From Strigamia acuminata (taxonomy: Eukaryota; Arthropoda; Chilopoda; Geophilomorpha; Linotaeniidae), in contig OX442316.1 of the NCBI GenBank assembly GCA_949358305.1, forward strand, positions 9,362,001 to 9,426,000: 64,000 nt of DNA, in the 5' to 3' direction. Position 1 is the first letter of the stretch. The number at the start of each line of letters is the position of its first letter. Made by a program: the position numbers and the translations under genes. Under the pieces are notes generated by a model. It worked only from the letters and a program-made list of their open reading frames with translations. It was not told the DNA's origin and searched no databases. Shown here in pieces: positions 26,183 through 40,100 of the stretch.

Positions 26183-27125
26183 AGAAACATCTGATGCTGT
26201 TCTACAATTTATATTCATTTAACATTTTCTCGTCAGTAATCAAAAAAATTATTTAAATTTTTTTATATTTCTATCATATATATTCCATTTGTATAACCAT
26301 ATACGATATTTTAATATGTACTAACATTACAAAAAATGTAAACGTCCACAAACCATGGCTCAAATTGTGTTTTATATTATTATCAGATATAATTTAAGCC
26401 ATGGCAGAAGAGCATTTACATTTTTTGAGTAGAATTATTATTAAACAAGCAAATCAACCTAAAAAAGTGTACTGGCCTGACAAATTTTCAATACTGCTTT
26501 AAGACTTTGTAACCAAACATTAAAACAAACGGACACAATTTTCTTGTGTCCGTAATTAAAATAAACACAATAAAATAACTTTACCTACCTTCAAAGAGCA
26601 ACCTAAGTCTTTTCTTTTTTTACTCTCGATTTTAAACCCATTTCATTTCCTGGTACATGGTTCAAAATGATATCTTTTCCGGGAATTCCCCAGTCAGAAC
26701 AAAACGCATGACTTGACCAGTTTTTTGCTCACACGTCCGCACGGACATGAATGCCGTAATCTTTAGAATCTCAACCTGGTGGTGATGGATAATGAAATAA
26801 TTCTTTCAAATTTCAACCACAGGCCCCACGTAAGGCCAAAGTCGAATCCACTCTCATATTAGCTGCCCACATCTGCCACTGGAGGATTTTATTACGTGTA
26901 ATTGGGGTAGCTAAGCTAACCCGGAACTCGGCCACTAAGCTTAACGCATTTTTTGCACCAAAATGATGTCAATCACCAAGTAAATAGAGATATTTTATAA
27001 AAAAAATTAAATTTTAATACAATAACTTCACCTAACACAATAAATTAATTGTAAAAATTATTTTTATGACAGAAAAAGTCTTCGTCCTTTCCACTGAGGA
27101 GCTGGAATCAGTTAATCAGTATAAC
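26183..27125. other. Intergenic with a hairpin repeat
   Basis: Holds the STING-gene 3' UTR (AATAAA-like sites near 26570) and the hairpin at 26330-26427. No gene seen. Confidence 0.5.
26330..26427. repeat. ~98-bp imperfect hairpin (possible MITE)
   Basis: Arms begin with a perfect 13-bp inverted repeat, CAAAAAATGTAAA at 26330-26342 and its complement at 26415-26427. A second matching block CCATGGCT..AAATT lies further in. It could be a small foldback MITE or a stable RNA hairpin. Confidence 0.55.
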
Positions 27126-30100
27126 TTAGCAATGAGAATATGATTGTAAATTGCGGAATTGATCATTACCAATACCGATTTCAATATGAGTGTGTACAAG
27201 ACGATTTTGAGTATTTGAATTTGATCCTATTTTTTGATTTCCGTCGCTCGTTGAAATCGACTTGGATAAGGCTATGGCATGTTTTCTTAATTGAGCTAGT
27301 GATGGATTGCGTATGAGAGTATACGCAACCAACCAACGATTCCGGGCTCTCTTCTTTTTCGCAAAATAACCAGGATCTATTAAATTTTAATTCAAATTCA
27401 TAATAAATAATAATCCTAACTATAGTGGGTTGCTTACTGCAATGGTACTCTTCGTAATCATATGATCTCCAAATTGCATTATCTAATTCGGTGTAATGTG
27501 ATTTAGCTAGTATATCTATAAAACATCTGACAATAGGATTCGATTGCATAGCTTCTAAATACAACAAACATCTATACGATTTGTAACCTGTAGAGAAACA
27601 TATTTTTAACACTATATCTGATGAAATGTCTCGAGCGTTTTACCTTCATCTCTGCTTTCAAACTCTTGTGGTAGCACACATCTATCTAGTCTAGGCACAA
27701 GATAAATACCAATCACCATACCAATTAAAATCCTCTTCAAACAAGAGAACACGCCAGTAAATATATTATAAAAAAATACTATGTACATCATTATAAAAAA
27801 TCCTTTTCTTAAAGTTGAAAAGAAAAATAAAAGAAAATAATTCACACGCTTATTAATTACTCATTATTCAGTATACCTGTTGTCTAATGCCATTGTTTTT
27901 CCATAATCCATCAAAAAAACATGTTTGATTAATAGAAATTGTATCCCTCTGCTTAAAATGAGAACAGCTAAAATCGGTCTAGAAAAACAGACGATTTCCA
28001 CTTTCAGTACCACAATCAATAAACAAATTATCTTAGAACACAACACAATAAACCTAGTATTGCGTTCTTGGTTTCATTATACCCAATCCAATCTAACAGC
28101 CATAATAAAAAAGGTCCTAAGGCATGTATTATTGGCAGTAACAGTAGTTCTCCTCCAATAATTAATGTGAATGACAGAACAAAAAACTGAATTAAAAATC
28201 CTAGAAAAATTTCATTTCTGTGAATCTGCTCAAATTATTTTACACTTTCCATTTTTATTACCCCACATTAGATATGCCACTTGATAGCCTGTGAACTGGA
28301 TTGCATACAACTGAAATAATCATCAACAAAGTATTGAATCAATTTATAGCAAAATGTAACATCCTAGTGTCTTACCACAATGTCTGTATTCGACACTGTC
28401 GCGTAATCTAGCGAGTAATCGACATGTTTTTTCCGGTAAATATCCAGCACATTTTTCCTGTAGGCCATTAACATGTGACAAACAGTGATAGCATTCATTA
28501 AATATGCTATAATAAGTGCAAGTAATGCCCCAACTAAAATAAAGAGAAATAAAAAACATTTAAACATTTGATTGGATACGGATGTTGAACTGGGGGAAAA
28601 TTAGTCTACCATAAAGAATTAGGTTTCCACTTTTCCATAAAGAAAATTCTGATATTTGTTCAATCTCGTTGCCGACTTGTTTATTCCTCTTTGATTGGAC
28701 TAATATTAGAAGTGCCATTTTAATAACTTAAAAATAAAATTGAAATTATTCCATATGCTCAGTAAAGTAGTTCAGTAAAGTATATTTTTACAATTCGGTA
28801 CGTAGGTATCCATTTCCTTTTCCTTTTCTTCGAGTTCATTGCTGAATTGGATAAAATTTTCTGTGCAGGTGTACATAAACTCAGCAGCTAACTGTATATT
28901 GATAAAAAAAATTAATTACAATCACCAATTGATTTCTCACGATAAATCTTTACTACTTACTTTCGTTATTATGAGGAATCCAACCGTACAGCTGATTAAA
29001 ATAGTCAAGGAATAACGAAACCCTGCAACAGAGGTATTACTAACTTAATTATACATAATTATTATTTCGGATAGCTACCGTGAACATTGTGATATATGTT
29101 ATTCCTAAACCAAACAATAAATTTCGATGTATTTTGTTCCGTCTCTTTCTTGTGCTGAGATATTAATGCTTCATAGCTAACAAATGTTTTTAAAAAGTTT
29201 AATCATTTCTGTTTAATTAACTATGACAGTAATTACTTACTCTTTTTTATAAAGCAGTAAATTTTTAATATATTTCAACTGAGAGAGAAAAAGAAAATCA
29301 GAATTCAGAATGTGTTAAATAAAAACGTGACTGAAAATTACTTGACTCGCTGACATTCTGTCAACATCATCCAAGCCAAAGAAAATTAATATAACAATTC
29401 GTTTTGCGAACCAATATACTATATAGGAACCAGCAAACGGAATAACAAGGACCCTTAAAGCTAATTCACCGACTAGGTTTTTCTGTACGGAGAGAAAAAA
29501 TGTAAATATAAAAAATAAATACAGTCGACTTATTCAATTTTAATCTTACCATTGACACAGTTGGTCCAGGTATGCTCTGCACTACGACATTGATAACATA
29601 TAAAGATGTATATACAAATCCAACCAAACAACTTGACACTGACCCCATGTGTATACAACTTAGCATGGGAAGAAAAATCAAAGACACAAGTGCAGTCAGT
29701 ACTAATTTAATTGAGACTGAAATTCAATGAAGAAAAAATTTGTTAAATATTTCTTTAAATTATCGTATAATTAAAATGTTACCTTGAATATAATTTGGTT
29801 GTCCTTCTGTGTATTTTGAAGTTGCTAACATACTTATAATTTCTATAGTGGCTAATGCAAATACAGATACTACAGCTTTTCTCTTTTTTCTCCCTTCCAA
29901 GAAATTTACAGGACTAAACACGAAAGAAAATCAAAAAAGAAAATGTGTTTATTGTAAGATGAGGACACAGGGTAAATATAAATAAAATATGTAATATCTA
30001 GAAATTTTAGACTGCACACAAGTTCTATTGCTACGTAAAATTTTACATATTTAATAAAAATTCTTAGGGTGTAACAAGCACATTTACTGATTTGGGTCTG

Positions 30101-30723
30101 ATCTTTGTAAGTGGATCAACAGGTGACTCAAGCTGAATGAAACTACGAAGATAAACGTTTTTGCTTTTGTGTGGGCTAAACAATGATAGTTGGTGAGTTG
30201 CCTGACTAATAAAATAGATTGATTTAAATATAGATGATGTCGCTCACAAACTGTTCATCAAACAACTTTGCTTACGAGTAGTTTTTAAAAAAAAGAAATG
30301 ATGAGAATCATTCTTGATATACGTGTATACTCACATTACTAAAGCAAACCGCCCCTTTAAAAAATGTAAACAGCAGCCCTTTCTTTTTTCCAAATACATC
30401 AAAATTATTATAGTTGCAATCTTGTTTGTTTTTTTTGTTTTTTTAAAAAAAGAGAGTAATTATAAGATTAAAATTTTAATTAATTTATTATTTTGAAATA
30501 ATATTCTCACCACAACCGCTGCGTATGCAGCTAATGCAGTTTTCTTATTAATCTGTTTTGTTATTAAACTTTCCCATCTGTCATCAGAAATATCATCAGT
30601 TGCACCACTGAAAAATAGCAAACATGAATAAATTGTGGAATTTGATACAACAAAATGTAATAATCGAACGACTATTTACCTCACTTCACTGTCAAGTATA
30701 AACGTCTGCAATAAATTCCCCAT
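27126..30723 (-). CDS. STRA6: STRA6-like retinol uptake receptor
   Basis: A multi-exon, multi-pass membrane protein read from MGNLLQTFILDSEV (30723) to SYSHC (27126). It can be aligned with vertebrate STRA6 along its length: GRFALVIPVNFLEGRKKRKA (human GLPSPVDFLAG region), many hydrophobic spans, SKFIVWFRNNIYHNVHGFRY, TGYQVAYLMWG, KRILIGMVIGIYLVPRLDRC, STGYKSYRCLLYLEAMQSNP, and the conserved C-terminal NRWLVAYTLIRNPSLAQLRK. STRA6 takes up retinol from binding protein at the plasma membrane. Insects lack vertebrate RBP4, so the ligand donor here is unknown. I treated 30080-30210 as intron because skipping it restores both frame and homology. Its downstream neighbour, across the tandem STING gene, is an RDH-like SDR, a suggestive but unproven retinoid link. 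Confidence 0.85.
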
Positions 30724-31500
30724 ATTTAATAAAAAAATTTAAAAAACTATATAATGCCACAGGTACGTATAATTTAAAACAATCTATAAATCAAAGAACT
30801 AGTTAAACATTATAACTTGGTGTCAAGGTCAAAAAGCACACGTTACGTACATTTTATCAAAGTGAAATTCAATGATGATCATGTTGACATCATCCAAAAA
30901 CAATATTGAATCACCCACTTTTTCCTGAAATATATTGACCCAATACACACAGGCTTCAAATTCAGCTTCACTCGAAATTTTAAAATAGCGGATGTTTTAT
31001 ATCCAGTGCTCGAAAGGAAAATGAGAATATCATAAATCAATCCGGTGTGTGACGTGTAAAATCGATCATTATCAAAGAATTAAAAAAACAAAACCTCAAC
31101 GAATGATTATCATCATTTCACATACGTAGCACTTGATAAATGCCCCGAAAGGTTAACAAATCCATCCTGTTCAGCAATCTCCTGCGATAAAGTGACACTA
31201 ACTGTGGCATAAATGCACAACACCACTAAAAAATAAATAAAAAGCGATTATTCATGACAAATAAATAATTGACAAGTTGATTGAAAAGAATATGTTTTCA
31301 TACCATTATTTTCCTCTAAAGAAAAAAAATTGGCTCGCTGCTTTCTTCCTGCAATGCCTTAAAAATTTAATAGCAAAGGATAACTGCATAATCCAACGCA
31401 TCATTGATCAGCATGAAATATTTTTAAATAATGACTTTTCATCACATGATTAAAACAATTAAAGAACTGACAGTTTATTATTATATTAAACACATTCAAA
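30724..31500. other. Region between STRA6 and the zinc-finger gene
   Basis: Divergent promoter space for the minus-strand STRA6 and the plus-strand zinc-finger gene. A minus-strand stretch around 31120-31320 could be read as a short secreted peptide (VVLCIYATVSVTLS) but lacks a convincing start codon. Confidence 0.4.
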
Positions 31501-34500
31501 ATGCCTAAGGAAAGGACGGTTGTCAAAATTGTGAGTTCTTTCGACTGTTTCTTGCGCTTTGTAATGTAAATTTTCATTTTTTATGAAAACTCAGCCTGGT
31601 TGCTGCTGATAATTTATAGATTGTATTGTAATATAGAAATGTGTTAAAATTATTATTTTTAGCGATCTTGTCCGGCCTGCCCTGGGTTTCCGTATAGAAA
31701 TGTCTACTCACACATCCAAACCACCCACAGAATCCATCCACCTTCAAACAGAGGGATTAGAAAAGGAAATGCTGACCAAGATTACATCCGCGCATTAGCT
31801 AACTCTTTAAAAGACAACAACTTGACAGAGGCCAAATTGTTGCTTAAACATATTGAAGACAACATGCCACATACGAAACACGTCAAATGTACAATTTGCA
31901 AGAGCAGATGTATGATCAAAGCAGCTGGATTCAACAAACATCTGAGAATTTACCACGCTTTCAATCATATTCTAGAAGTAGATCTAATGGTATGTACATT
32001 ATTCGCACAAACTTAAATAGCTTTGTTTCAAGGAGTCAAAATCGGATGGTCGTCAATTTGCCACGAACAAAACTCGTGATAAAGACTATTTATCTTCAAC
32101 AAATGAGTCAGATGAAGAGGACGAGATGGATTTTCTTCCAGTTTTCTCAAATCCCTATACAGCCTTTCCAAAATTTCAAGTATTAAATCTTCAAATTTAT
32201 TTAATTACCGTATTTCATTTAAAACGATATCAAATTAACAGCCAGTGATAAATGAGTTAAGAAGTCTTAAAAAAACAGTTAGTGATGGGACTAAGAAGTT
32301 ACCATTGAAGACATTGACTCGACCTTCTGAATCTAATAAAACAAAAGATACTGCTATCATACCACTTAAAACAAATTCATTACCAGCATTATCAACATGT
32401 TGCATTGACGAAGAAGAATCTTTAGCGGTTGATTCAATGCCACGTCCAGAAAGGAATCGTGCAAAATTTAATATTGCCAGTGCTATAAACGAAGAAACTC
32501 AAACAACGACATCGCCAATGACAGTTCAAGAGAGCTGCGTTCCCTCTTTTCCCTCTGTTAATGAAGTAAAGCATTTTTTTTTCAAACATCCTCTTCTCTA
32601 ATTTAGCCTTATTTAGGTGTTGACTCAAGAAACTAATGATACAAAAGAATATTCCGAATTAACTGACGAAATCAATTCAACAGCTATGGACAGCACTGCT
32701 ACTCAAGTATTTTGCACTCAATTCAGGTATTTGGTAATAATAATTAATAAAAGCAATAGCCTCAGATACAGGAAGAGGGAGAAGGTATTTGTTTGCAAGA
32801 TGAAATTAATGACATGAAAGACTTACAAGAAATAGCTTCAATTACGGATGAGTTGGAAAAAATAGAGAATGAATTAGAATCGGCTGGAAAAAGGAAGTGT
32901 CCGTTCGTGTGGGACACTCCAACTGATTCACCAATTCTAATAGTAAGACCACAACAGTACTCTGTGCCCGGTATCTTGATGCCAAATTCACACATTAAAT
33001 TCCATTTTTTACACAAAAAAACAAAAGTTTAAAATTGTTCTAAAAATAATGTATTTGTTGCGTTTATGTGCATGCAGACAGGATTTTTTAATATTGGTTT
33101 TGGCATCAAGATAGTGGTCGTAGACTATACAAATAGATAAACAGGTAGAATCTCATTGTAACAAAGTGTGCTGACCTAATTTTGTAAATGATTTTGTAAT
33201 TAGTATAAATTAAGCTCATGTGTCTGCTTTATTTCTATTGTAGCATTCGGAGTTAACACCTGAACCTGAAATTTGTTCAATAATTGTTCAGAATGAAAAC
33301 GTAATTCTGTTCTACGTTGTAAACCCCTAACTAGACTACACTTGGAACATTTTATTTGCAGAATAACCTGCATGTTGAAAGTTCTGAAATGAAAATGGAG
33401 CGAGACATAACTACGCCAAGCGAGATTGATTTAGTTTGTCCAATAGCTGCTCAGAACGAAAAGGTAATTCGGTTTTTTCTTGTAAACCCCTAACAAGTCT
33501 ATAGTTGGAACTTGGAACATTTCATTTGTAGAATAACCTGCACTTTGAAAATCCTGAAATTAAAATGACGCCAGACAAAACTATGCCAAACGAGATTGAT
33601 TTAGATTGTGCAATAACTGTTCAGGAAGAAAACGTAATTCGTAATTGGGTTTTTTCCTGCAAACCCATAACTAGACTATACTTTGAACATTTTATTTGCA
33701 GACAAACCTGTATTGTGAGAGTCCTAAAATCAAAATAGAGCCTGGTATACCTATGCAAAACGAGATTAATTTGGTAACAGTTTTTAAAGTTGTGTTAGAT
33801 ATTTCATAAAATTACATCACAACATATTTCAGAAATGTTGCGCTTGCCCCGATTCTCTTTCTTTGGATTTAGACAAACACACCGTTAGGAAGCACCAAAT
33901 TACTAACCATGATTCAGAGTCAATAACACTTAGAGACGCTCTAAAAACAAATAATTTCACCAAAGCTAAAAGAATAATAAGAAGACTCTTGAAGTCTTTA
34001 CCAGATGAAAAGAAAATTCTGTGCCTTTACTGCAACCACAAGGTGGATCTACATTTATTCCGAAATCATCTATCTGATTTTCATAAACTAAGCACGATTA
34101 TCACGGTAAAGAAACAGATTATGGATTAAATCTTATTCAGATTTAATCTAAACGCATCTATTAATGGTTTGCTAAAATTTTATAGGAAATAACTGTGACC
34201 GATGCCAATAAACCAATTAAAATAGAACCTGAAGTTATCGATTTAACACAGGTAGAATCAAAATTTAAAAAAAAAATTTGAAAATATTTCAGTTTTTTAT
34301 TCAGAAAAAGTATATACAGTTTGCATTAAAGGATGAGATTGATGACGCCGATCCAGTGGAAATGACTTTCTGTACCAACTGGTCAAATTGCAAAACTTTT
34401 GAGGGACTAGGAAGAAAACCAACCCTTTCAATAGTGAAGTCTGAATCACCTACAGTGGTATATTTCTTCGAAACACCACCTGGAACACCGGACGAAATAA

Positions 34501-35526
34501 AATTCTCGCAACTACTTGTTCGCAACTACTTAACATACTTCAGTGTGTATACTTATGTGATAACTTTCATTTCATTTTAGGATATTGATAATTTAAAAAG
34601 TACAGTGAAGCAAGAACCGTCTAGTTTTGAGGTAAATCGTAGCATACCAATGAACTAACGTACCGGTATATATATTTAAAATTAAATCATCATTTCAGTC
34701 TTGTCAGTCAACCGATGATGACATAAAACCTAAACTTTGTGACCGTGATAAACCAGCAACCAGCTATCATTGTACGTCTACAGTCTACGCCCGGTATCGG
34801 GGTGCCAAATTCAAACACTAAAGTCCATTTTTTGCACGCGAAAACACAAAAGTCTAAAATTGTTTAATGCTCACAAGTGAGTAGTGCCATCATTCCCTGT
34901 TATTACTTCTAAAAATCATGTATTTGTTGCATTGTGTGCGTGGACAGGGATTTTTCGGTTTGATTTTGGCATACAGACTAGTATTACAGTTTAAGACCTC
35001 CCAAACATACTGGGCTGATTGCAAAACACTTAAATCTGCTTTCACTTTCATCACAAAATATATAGCAAATCTACTTACTCCAGTGGATCTGAATAGCTCG
35101 TCTGATGTGAACATCTTGCCTGTGATAAAACAAGAAGTATGATTACAATTTCGAGTCGAGATATTTAACTGGGTAAATTGTCGTGCATCAATTCCAGTCT
35201 AAATGAATGAATGCTTACAGCTTACATTAAGTTTATAATTGCACTGGATTTGATTACTGGAAGGGTACTCTTGAAATTCATTCAGAGTCGAGCATTGCAG
35301 TAAAAAAATCTAAAAAAATATATATATATTATCATTATGACATTTAAATAATTAGTTCGTACTTTATAGTTCGTTTTCCACCACTGGTATTCATCATTAT
35401 ATCTAATATTTTAATATTTAGCCGAATTTGTATGACAGCTCTTCAGCAACCGCACCTATCCCTGAAAAGAAGTCGCTAAACGATAATTTTGGATCCAATT
35501 TAGATTGGAAAAATCGCCGTTTTTAA
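31501..35526 (+). CDS. Unrecognised duplicated zinc-finger protein with SUMO-type motifs
   Basis: Seventeen exons can be joined in frame: 31501-31530, 31663-31989, 32033-32179, 32242-32565, 32617-32706, 32772-32942, 33244-33300, 33362-33463, 33532-33633, 33702-33773, 33833-34105, 34186-34251, 34305-34517, 34581-34631, 34699-34771, 35066-35136, 35422-35526, about 757 residues. Two homologous modules each hold a C2H2-like finger, a helical linker and a second finger: CPACPGFPYRNVYSHIQTTH, NNLTEAKLLLKHIE, CTICKSRC; and CCACPDSLSLDLDKHTVRKH, NNFTKAKRIIRRLL, CLYCNHKV. The rest is acidic and low-complexity with repeated psi-K-x-E sites (IKIEPE, IKIEPG, VKQEP, IKQE). A nuclear, SUMOylated role is inference. 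The donor at 34518 is the least certain join. AATAAA at about 35644. Confidence 0.75.
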
Positions 35527-37199
35527 TTTAATTATCAACGCAATTAATTTTTTTTTAATTACTGGTAATAGAAATTTAATGAATCGCGATTCCCTGATAA
35601 ATTAAACCGAAAATCCCCAAATGTTGTAATATTTATTGCAATCAATAAAAAGAATCTTTCAAAAAAATTATATTACTTTTAAGTTATTCTATTAAAAATT
35701 TGCTCAATTGCAAATGCTTACAAACGGAGGAAAAACATATATTAAAAAAAGGCATTTTTTTGAAAAATAAAAATAAAAATAAACAGTCACCATCAACGCA
35801 TGCATTTTTAAAAATATTTTCTTTCTAGAGATACTGGATAAAGCAAGAATAGGCACTTCTTTTTAAATAAAACTGTCACCGTGAAATCAGTTAAATTTCA
35901 TACCTAGTGGCATTCATTCATTACCAAATTTAAGTTTCCTAAGAATGTGTGAATTACGCGTAGTTCAGAAAATGAAAGAACAAAAGTAAACATTACGGTA
36001 TTTCAGATTCTACAAGAATCACTTTACAATTAATTTCGTTTGTAACTTGGAAAACATGAAATCATCCCAAGTGGTTTTACAGAAATGGACAAATAACTGA
36101 CCAGAAACCATAAAATAGAAACCAAATCCATATCTCGACCTCTCGACCATTTCATACATTTTTGATTCTTTTTGCTTTGGTTTCTGGCAAAAATGTATAC
36201 ATTTTTTATAATAAGCATAAATAAGAAATTAAAATATAAAACAAATGTACAAATTATAAAAGTTTTGAAGGTAATACCTCGCACAATCCACCTCTAAATG
36301 TCAAGCACACCAAATCTTCACGTATAATTTGAATATCAAAATGAAATAAGGGCAAAATCTACACACTCGCATTTTCAATTCACTTTTAAGTTCATAGCAA
36401 TTATTTATCCACCAAAATGATTAAAATCAAACACCTAGCAACGAAAACGCATCTTTTTTTTTTTTTTACTGTACTAATAAAGATAGGTATGTACATAAAA
36501 ATATACAACTACATTCAGCAAAAACCCAATTCTATTTACATTCCAAATTTCTCAACATAATTCACCATTATGTTTTTGCTAAGTTCATTTACGGCAAGAG
36601 GATTTAAAATTAGTTTTTAATTTATTTGGTTTGCGATGAATTAACACTTCTGTAGAGCAGAAAAAAAACATGCAGTAGAAAGGATATGTCAGGTTAGAAG
36701 TTTACTATAAACAAAACAGAAATGTAGTTATTAGAAAAGAAAGAAAGAAAACAGATCAAACTCAACGTGTCATTGATATGTTCCAGAAAAAGTTTAAATT
36801 AATGAGAAGAAGAAAAAACATTTCACAACTTAAATTAAAAAGCACCATTTGTAAAAGCATCATGTTGTTTTGTATAATTAGTTATAATAAACAAAGAAAA
36901 CCATTCATTGACGTCACTCGACCACAAATTCAACCCAAATGCAATAAAAATGTAACAAAAACAACAACAAAAAATGACATGGCACTAAAATGCTTTTACA
37001 GATTTGATTGTAAACTAAAGAGAACTTATTTTCTTTTTTTTAAGTTTGGCACTTGAATATTATGCATTAACAAAACGTTTTAGTGCCTGAACACGCATAA
37101 TGCCACTGGCATTTGTTTAGCTATTACCCAGCTCTTGTTTTAAACAAAATTATCAAACAAAAAATTAAAAGCGAACAAACTAAAAACGCCACACCAATC
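35527..37199. other. Converging 3' ends, no gene seen
   Basis: AT-rich 1.7 kb between the plus-strand zinc-finger gene and the minus-strand LRRFIP gene; probably mostly LRRFIP 3' UTR. Open frames are short and not protein-like. Confidence 0.5.
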
Positions 37200-40100
37200 C
37201 TATTTTACAAATGTATTCCGAACGGATTTCAATTTGTCAATACGTTTTTGCAGATGGTTGTTTGACGTTTCCAGTTCTTCGATTCGAGATTGGGCTTCCC
37301 GTAACTTTCAAAAGGAAAAAAATTTAAAAAATTAATAAAAAAATTTCAAACGCATAAATGAAAAACTGACTTCTCGCTGAAATTTGCGCTTATCGGCTTT
37401 TAATTCATCCTCGACTTTTTCAGAAGCTTCTGCGGCACTTTTAAATCTTGTTACTTGACTTTCCAGACGTGCCACCTGCGCAAAATAAATATTAACACCG
37501 AACCTTTTGAAAAATTGGTTGGAAAAACTTACACTGCCCTGCAATGTGGTTACTTCCTGTTCAGCCTTTTGTAATCGAAATTTATAATCGCTAACTTGCT
37601 TATTTGCTTCTCCTAAATAATAATATAAAAAAAAACTAGTTAACTTTTATTTTTTCCCATTAAACCCAATTTAGTAATGAAAATACTTTGCATTTCTAAA
37701 AATTTCATATCGGGTCCATTCGTATGATGACCCTGAGAACTAAGTTTTTCAATTTTACTGTTCTTCTGCCGTTCATCTTCTAAATCAATTTTCAACCTTC
37801 TTATCTGAAAAATTAAAAAACAAAACCAATACTTTTTTTAATTTTTTAAATCACATACAATAAACAAAATCCAACAGATAATTCCCTAAAAATTCCCTAC
37901 AAATCCACACTAACCACCAAGAAACAGTAGAGAAAGTAGCAAGAGGTTGATAAAATAAGTCCCACATCTTTTTACCTGCATGCTACTCTCGATTTCATTT
38001 AATAAATAGGCAAAATGGTAACACAAAAGAAGCTATAAAGAGAATGAATGCTAAGAACAATCAATTAAACACTTCCCAAACCCATATGTAAGGTATAATT
38101 AGTTCAGCAACAACATTTCAATGCAAAAATAAAATATTACCTCATCAATTAGGTCTTGTTTTTCTTCTGCAAATCGTTTTAGTCTGACATCTGAAATTTT
38201 ATCAGTGTTCTAATAATAACGCAGAGAATGTAAAAATGCAACAAAATAACCTAAAGAGCCTTCCCCTGCTTGCTCGAGCAAGTGTGCGGATTCTTGGGAT
38301 ACTAGCGCTACTTTCGTTGTAGATACAGCGTGATTGGTAGAATTACAAGGTCTCACGTCGTCGTCGCCATCTTCGGCCACTACAACTAGACCGTGTTCCT
38401 ACAATTTATAAAAGCAAGTTGTAAAGAAAAATAAAAAGCATTATTTGAAATGAACCTCAATTAATTTATCTCTCTGCACGACTTGAACTTGAAGCGATTC
38501 GTTTTCTTTTTGAGTTCTAGCTAAGTCTCTTTTAAGTTTGTCATGATCCTGCAAATTAAGAAAAATAAATAATCAAAGAAATATTCACTCCTTCAATAAA
38601 TTTAAACTAACTCTGCATTTTAATTTATGCTCTCTTTGAAGATCTAAATGATTCTCCTCCAGCTCTTCAAATTCATCTTTCAACACATCAACCTGATACG
38701 CCAATGTGGATTTTTCATTATCCATCTGCGCATTGCTGATCATTGCTTTCCGAAACTTCTCCTCCAAATCGTTCAACTGATGCTAAAAAAATAAAAAAAA
38801 AAAAATCAAAATCCATAAAATCACATTCTAAAACAATTTCGTGTCTTAACAAACCCTAAAGTCTCGGCCGTCCATTTCCGTCGAATCTTCACTACTTCTT
38901 CTAGAACCTGCGTACGAAGACCCGCCCTGAGAACCAGACCTTGTAGAAGCCTAACATAACAATTAATTAACATTTATCCTATTAGTATCATTTAAATAAA
39001 CAACTATAATGTACATCTCATTCATCGCGGCACACAATACAACGAGTAAAAATGGAAATAAAAACACATTGATATTTTCCTTTCAACTTTATCTCTTGAA
39101 AATAGGTTTAGATTTTAATTTTAGTTCCTTTTACCTGTCGTACAGATTGAACTGGATCTCGAAACAGGTCATAATGCCGATCGCTCTGTTCGTCAGCCTA
39201 CGGAAAAAAAAGACAAAATTGACAAAAATTAAAACGGTAAAAATTTCATCCAAGTTCAAGGAATTTCACACACGAGCAAAAATTCTTCCATCGAAATTCG
39301 AAATAGTCATCGATACTAAATTTCAACTGATAATTTATCTTATTCTGTCACATTTTTATCCAATGATTAATTCGGGACAATTGATTACATAATTCAGTTA
39401 TCACTTAATACCTCTTTTTGTTGTTTTTCGAGCTCTCTCATACGAATATCCCTAGCTTCAGCTCTGGCTGCTCTCCTCGCTGCCAAACGAGTTTCCGCCT
39501 ATTTTCAAAAACAAATTACACTTAATCATAATTGAGTGCAACAAACTGACATACTTTATAATCTGTTAATCTTAAGACACGAGAAATGTGATAATGATAA
39601 ACAACTGAAGCAAATCCGCACCCAAACAATCTCTTTCAACCTCACAATCAGTTGGCAATGAACCAAAAACATGTACAACATCGAAATCTTAAATGATGAC
39701 TTTAAAAAGAAATTTACATCAAACTGCAAACAGATTTATTTTCCAGTATACAAAATCGTAAAATCCACTTATTTGGCCTCGTTTGCGAGTCGTTGACCAA
39801 ATTCTTCCATTTTAATTGATCAATAACTCAATCGAACCGACTTTTGCAATTGCTGTCGCCTGTTTCGGTTTTAAGGATTTCCTTCAGCAGGTGCCAATGT
39901 TTGACACTGCGTTGTATTCACACGAAATGTCTTGGCACAACGAACGGAATGCAACTAAGCCGACTAAAACAAGAATAAAAAAAATACCGTATTCAGAATG
40001 CCAATTTAACCCACCCTACCCTATCCCCATGGACATTCAGAAATAACCGAGTGACTGCAACTCTTAAAGCTGTAACTTATAATGCACATTATCATATTTC

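Noticed and set aside
30080-30210. Open minus-strand segment inside STRA6 (SLFSPHKSKNVYLRSF)
   Set aside because: Including it breaks the frame with the next exon; skipping it joins ALVI to PVNFLEG in frame and matches STRA6.
31120-31330. Small secreted peptide on the minus strand (VVLCIYATVSVTLSQ)
   Set aside because: No in-frame start codon reachable by a good splice; frames upstream run into stops.
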